7,391 bases of DNA from a bacterium BMS3Bbin02 (GTDB taxonomy: Bacteria; Actinomycetota; Acidimicrobiia; Spongiisociales; UBA5794). The notes under the pieces are model-generated. The model was not told the DNA's origin. It did no database searches and worked only from the letters and a program-made list of their open reading frames with translations. This document shows, in pieces, positions 5,296-7,391 of this stretch. How positions within the stretch are numbered: the first letter of the stretch is position 1; each line of letters begins with the position of its first letter. Made by a program: the position numbers and the translations under genes. The stretch is taken from contig BDTL01000254.1 in assembly GCA_002898115.1 (NCBI GenBank), positions 1-7,391 of the forward strand. Direction: 5' to 3'.

Positions 5296-7106
5296 GCCTG
5301 TGTCCCCGACATACTCCCGGCCCGGCCCTCGGCATCGCGTTCGTATGCGAGCAGCAGGTGGGCGTAACCCGGCTGGCTTTGCATCAGTTCGTCGTGTGTG
5401 GCGTGGGCGACGATCCTTCCGTCCTCGACGTACACGATGCTGTCTGCCATACGGATCGACGATGGTCGGTATGCGACCAGGATGACAGTGGCGGGCATGT
5501 TCGCCGAGCTGAGCGCTGCCTGGATCCGTGACTCCACCGAGGGATCAACCGCTGACGTTGCGTCGTCGAGGATCAGCAGTCGCGGTCGCCGGGCGAGCGC
5601 GCGGGCCAGCGCAATCCTCTGCCGCTGCCCCCCGGAGAGTGATGCTCCTCTCTCCCCCACTTTTGTCTCGAACCCATTCGGCAACAGGTCGATGAACTCG
5701 GTCGCCGCGGCAAGGTCCGCCGCCTCCTGGATCGCAGGGCCGTCGCTGATGAGTCCGAGGCCGATATTTCCCGAGACGGAATCGTCGAAGAGAAACGCCT
5801 CCTGGCCGACGAACGAGACTTCAGTGGGCAACTCGGAGGGGGCGAAGTCGCGCAGATCTCGCGCATCGAGAGTGATCGCCCCCGACACCGGATCCCACAG
5901 GCGCGCAAGGAGCATCACCAGTGTCGATTTCCCCGATCCGGTCGGACCCACCACCGCGATCGTTGTGCCGGGCGCAATAGCCAGATCGATGTCGCTGAGA
6001 ATCTGCTCGCCCGGCTGGTATGAGAACGTAACGGCGTCCGTGGATATGTTTGCACCAGATGAGTCAGTCGAGCCCGCAAGATCTCCGTGTTGTTGCACTT
6101 CAGTGCTATCCAACACTCCCCTGACACGTCGCCACGCCGCGACGGACGCCGCGATCTCCCACAAAACAAACCCGACGAGGCGAATCGGGAACATGAGTTG
6201 GGACAACAAGTATGCGATTGCGACCAGGTCTCCGGGAGATACGGCACCGGCGTCGAATCGCAATGCTCCAACGACCAGCACGATGACAGACGTGAGAGGC
6301 GGAAGCGTGTCGACTATTGCACGCAGGTTGCCGCGGAGAATTCCGACGGTGATCAGTTCGTCTCGGAGGGCCTCGGAGGTCTTTGCCAGCCTTGCGGTTT
6401 CGTAGTCCTCGCGGCCCAGGGCTTTTACGGTCAAGGCTCCATCAAACGATTCGTGTGCCGTGTCACTGACATCACCTCGGCGTGCCTGGATGCGCTCGAA
6501 CGCCTGGAACATCTGCCAGGAGCCCCAGAAGTTCACTCCGAGAACGACCAAGAGAGAGACCAACACTATGGCCCCAAGCGTCACATCCACGAAGAACACC
6601 ATCACTATGGTGCCCACCAGGAGTGCCGCAGCGGCCGTCCCGTACGGCAACGGTGCGAGAACGAACGTCGCACCCTGGGCGTCCGCATCCGACACCGCCA
6701 GAAGGTCACCAACACTACGCTGTCCGTACCACGCAAGGGTCAAGGTGAGTTGCTTGTCTACGAGTTTCTGCCTCACGTCTGCCTGCGTCCGGTATTGCAG
6801 ATAGCCGGCCGCGGTACGCCTCACGACGATCCCGCTCGCCTTCCAGGAGGCAATACCGAGCAGCACGAGTCCGGCGATCACCGCACGATTCCCGGCGGGC
6901 TCCCCCTCCTCGATGATTGGTCGGAGAACGTTGTCTGCGATTGACCCGACAAACAACGCCGCGCCGATGATCGCGGACGCAAACATGGCCGCGCCCAATA
7001 CCGCGAGCCCGAACGCAACCGGATGCCATGAAATGTATCGGCCTATCAACCGGAACCCTGCACCGAGGACCGCTCTCAAGGTTGGATTGTCCGACGGGTC
7101 GGCCAC
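5292..7106 (-). CDS. ABC exporter half-transporter A (degenerate-site subunit of a heterodimer)
   Basis: This 604-residue type IV ABC exporter has six membrane helices (about residues 28-330) and a C-terminal ATPase. ATPase motifs: A-loop Tyr in FSYQPG; Walker A GPTGSGKST (387-395, Lys393); Q-loop Gln435; intact signature L490-SGGQ494; Walker B LLILDDATS, with Asp515 where the catalytic Glu belongs; D-loop SAVDP; and Tyr546 (VAYRPS) where the switch His belongs. The intact signature should complete the hydrolytic site of half B, while its own Walker A/B site should bind but hardly hydrolyse ATP. The start is GTG at 7106 with GGAG 5 nt upstream. The gene lies 29 bp after the amidohydrolase stop and overlaps half B by 4 nt. 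The two subunits almost certainly form one exporter in the cytoplasmic membrane; substrate unknown. Confidence 0.95.
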   Translation of the reverse strand: MADPSDNPTLRAVLGAGFRLIGRYISWHPVAFGLAVLGAAMFASAIIGAALFVGSIADNVLRPIIEEGEPAGNRAVIAGLVLLGIASWKASGIVVRRTAAGYLQYRTQADVRQKLVDKQLTLTLAWYGQRSVGDLLAVSDADAQGATFVLAPLPYGTAAAALLVGTIVMVFFVDVTLGAIVLVSLLVVLGVNFWGSWQMFQAFERIQARRGDVSDTAHESFDGALTVKALGREDYETARLAKTSEALRDELITVGILRGNLRAIVDTLPPLTSVIVLVVGALRFDAGAVSPGDLVAIAYLLSQLMFPIRLVGFVLWEIAASVAAWRRVRGVLDSTEVQQHGDLAGSTDSSGANISTDAVTFSYQPGEQILSDIDLAIAPGTTIAVVGPTGSGKSTLVMLLARLWDPVSGAITLDARDLRDFAPSELPTEVSFVGQEAFLFDDSVSGNIGLGLISDGPAIQEAADLAAATEFIDLLPNGFETKVGERGASLSGGQRQRIALARALARRPRLLILDDATSAVDPSVESRIQAALSSANMPATVILVAYRPSSIRMADSIVYVEDGRIVAHATHDELMQSQPGYAHLLLAYERDAEGRAGSMSGTQA

Positions 7107-7111
7107 GTTCG

Positions 7112-7115
7112 CTCC
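7112..7115 (-). promoter_or_regulatory. Ribosome binding site selecting the GTG start at 7106
   Basis: GGAG on the reverse strand, 5 nt before the GTG, supports this non-ATG start. It is consistent with the N-terminal MADPSDNP and membrane helices beginning about 28 residues in. Confidence 0.6.
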
Positions 7116-7135
7116 ACGAGACGGGGTCTCGGATT

Positions 7136-7391
7136 CTACCGGTCTGTGACGGTCCTGAGGGCGGCGGATACCTCACCGGGCGCCAAGCGCCACTTCCCTC
7201 GTCGGAGAATGCCTACGGGATGCTGAAGTTCGGTGACATCATGAACCGGGTTCCCCACAAACAGTGTCACATCTGCTGCGGCGCCGGCCTGGAACACATC
7301 CTTGCCCAAGGCGCGGTAGCCCGCCGACGTCAGAATGTCGGCTGCTTGACGGTCGGTGAGGCCATACTCGACGAGTCGCGGGCCCTCGCGC
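7136..7391 (-). CDS. Amidohydrolase (imidazolonepropionase-like), C-terminal part, runs off right edge
   Basis: The reverse strand is open from the window edge to a TAG at 7136-7138, giving the last 84 residues of a protein. They contain the typical C-terminal pattern of metal-dependent amidohydrolases: LTDRQAADILTSAGYRALG (a helix leading to A-L-G-K), F-Q-A-G-A-A-A-D-V-T-L-F (the returning beta-sandwich strand, usually G-x-x-A-D-L-V-x-x), G-N-P-V-H-D-V-T-E-L, and a final V-G-I-L-R-R-G-K. The metal-binding residues lie upstream, outside the window, so activity and substrate cannot be judged. The ABC exporter follows after only 29 bp, so the genes are probably co-transcribed. No terminator is visible between them. 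Other members of the superfamily, such as dihydroorotase-like or prolidase-like enzymes, remain possible. Confidence 0.8.
   Translation of the reverse strand, partial: REGPRLVEYGLTDRQAADILTSAGYRALGKDVFQAGAAADVTLFVGNPVHDVTELQHPVGILRRGKWRLAPGEVSAALRTVTDR

Noticed and set aside
5398..6405. Plus-strand open frame of 335 codons antisense to the ATPase domain of half A
   Set aside because: It is Ser/Arg/Thr-rich without motifs, as expected opposite a GC-rich gene with biased third positions.
6087..6944. Plus-strand open frame of 285 codons antisense to exporter half A
   Set aside because: Its composition is rich in His, Gln, Arg and Asp with no domain-like pattern; the reverse strand encodes a full ABC exporter here.

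Overview
This window looks like chromosomal DNA from a high-GC actinobacterium, most likely of the Acidimicrobiia or a neighbouring class. The main clue is the SLH repeat type at the left edge (DDDGS/H/E, then AAAGITSGC, FCP, VTRGQMAAF), which is common in those lineages. A SCO6745-family protein and a DUF1304 membrane protein fit an actinobacterial origin. No mobile elements, CRISPR arrays, tRNA or rRNA genes were seen.

Layout, left to right: (1) 1-413, minus strand, the N-terminal part of a secreted SLH-repeat protein that runs off the window. (2) 532-1374, plus strand, a SCO6745-family protein divergent from it, with about 118 bp between the two starts. (3) From 1379 to the right edge everything is on the minus strand. 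Transcription order there is: C-terminus of an amidohydrolase (7136-7391), ABC exporter half A (5292-7106), ABC exporter half B (3523-5295, overlapping A by 4 nt), a 157-bp gap, three tandem paralogous small proteins of unknown function (2877-3365, 2306-2788, 1771-2298), and a DUF1304 membrane protein (1379-1735).

The two ABC proteins read as a textbook asymmetric heterodimeric type IV exporter. Half A has a degenerate Walker B (Asp in place of Glu) and Tyr in place of the switch His, but a canonical LSGGQ. Half B has the catalytic Glu and His but a degraded signature (LSAGE). Only one of the two ATP sites should hydrolyse efficiently. The substrate cannot be read from sequence.

The least explained part is the three-gene paralog array. 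Each protein has a basic N-terminal helix, a GE-x-x-E motif, a hydrophobic segment of varying length, and a C-terminal domain with TS-x-GD, F-x-DGS and a final F-x-x-x-L-x-x-x-G. They look membrane-associated with a soluble beta-rich domain, possibly PH/GRAM-like, but this is inference. Whether they work with the exporter is open: same strand and adjacent, but the gap contains a perfect inverted repeat and may carry its own promoter.
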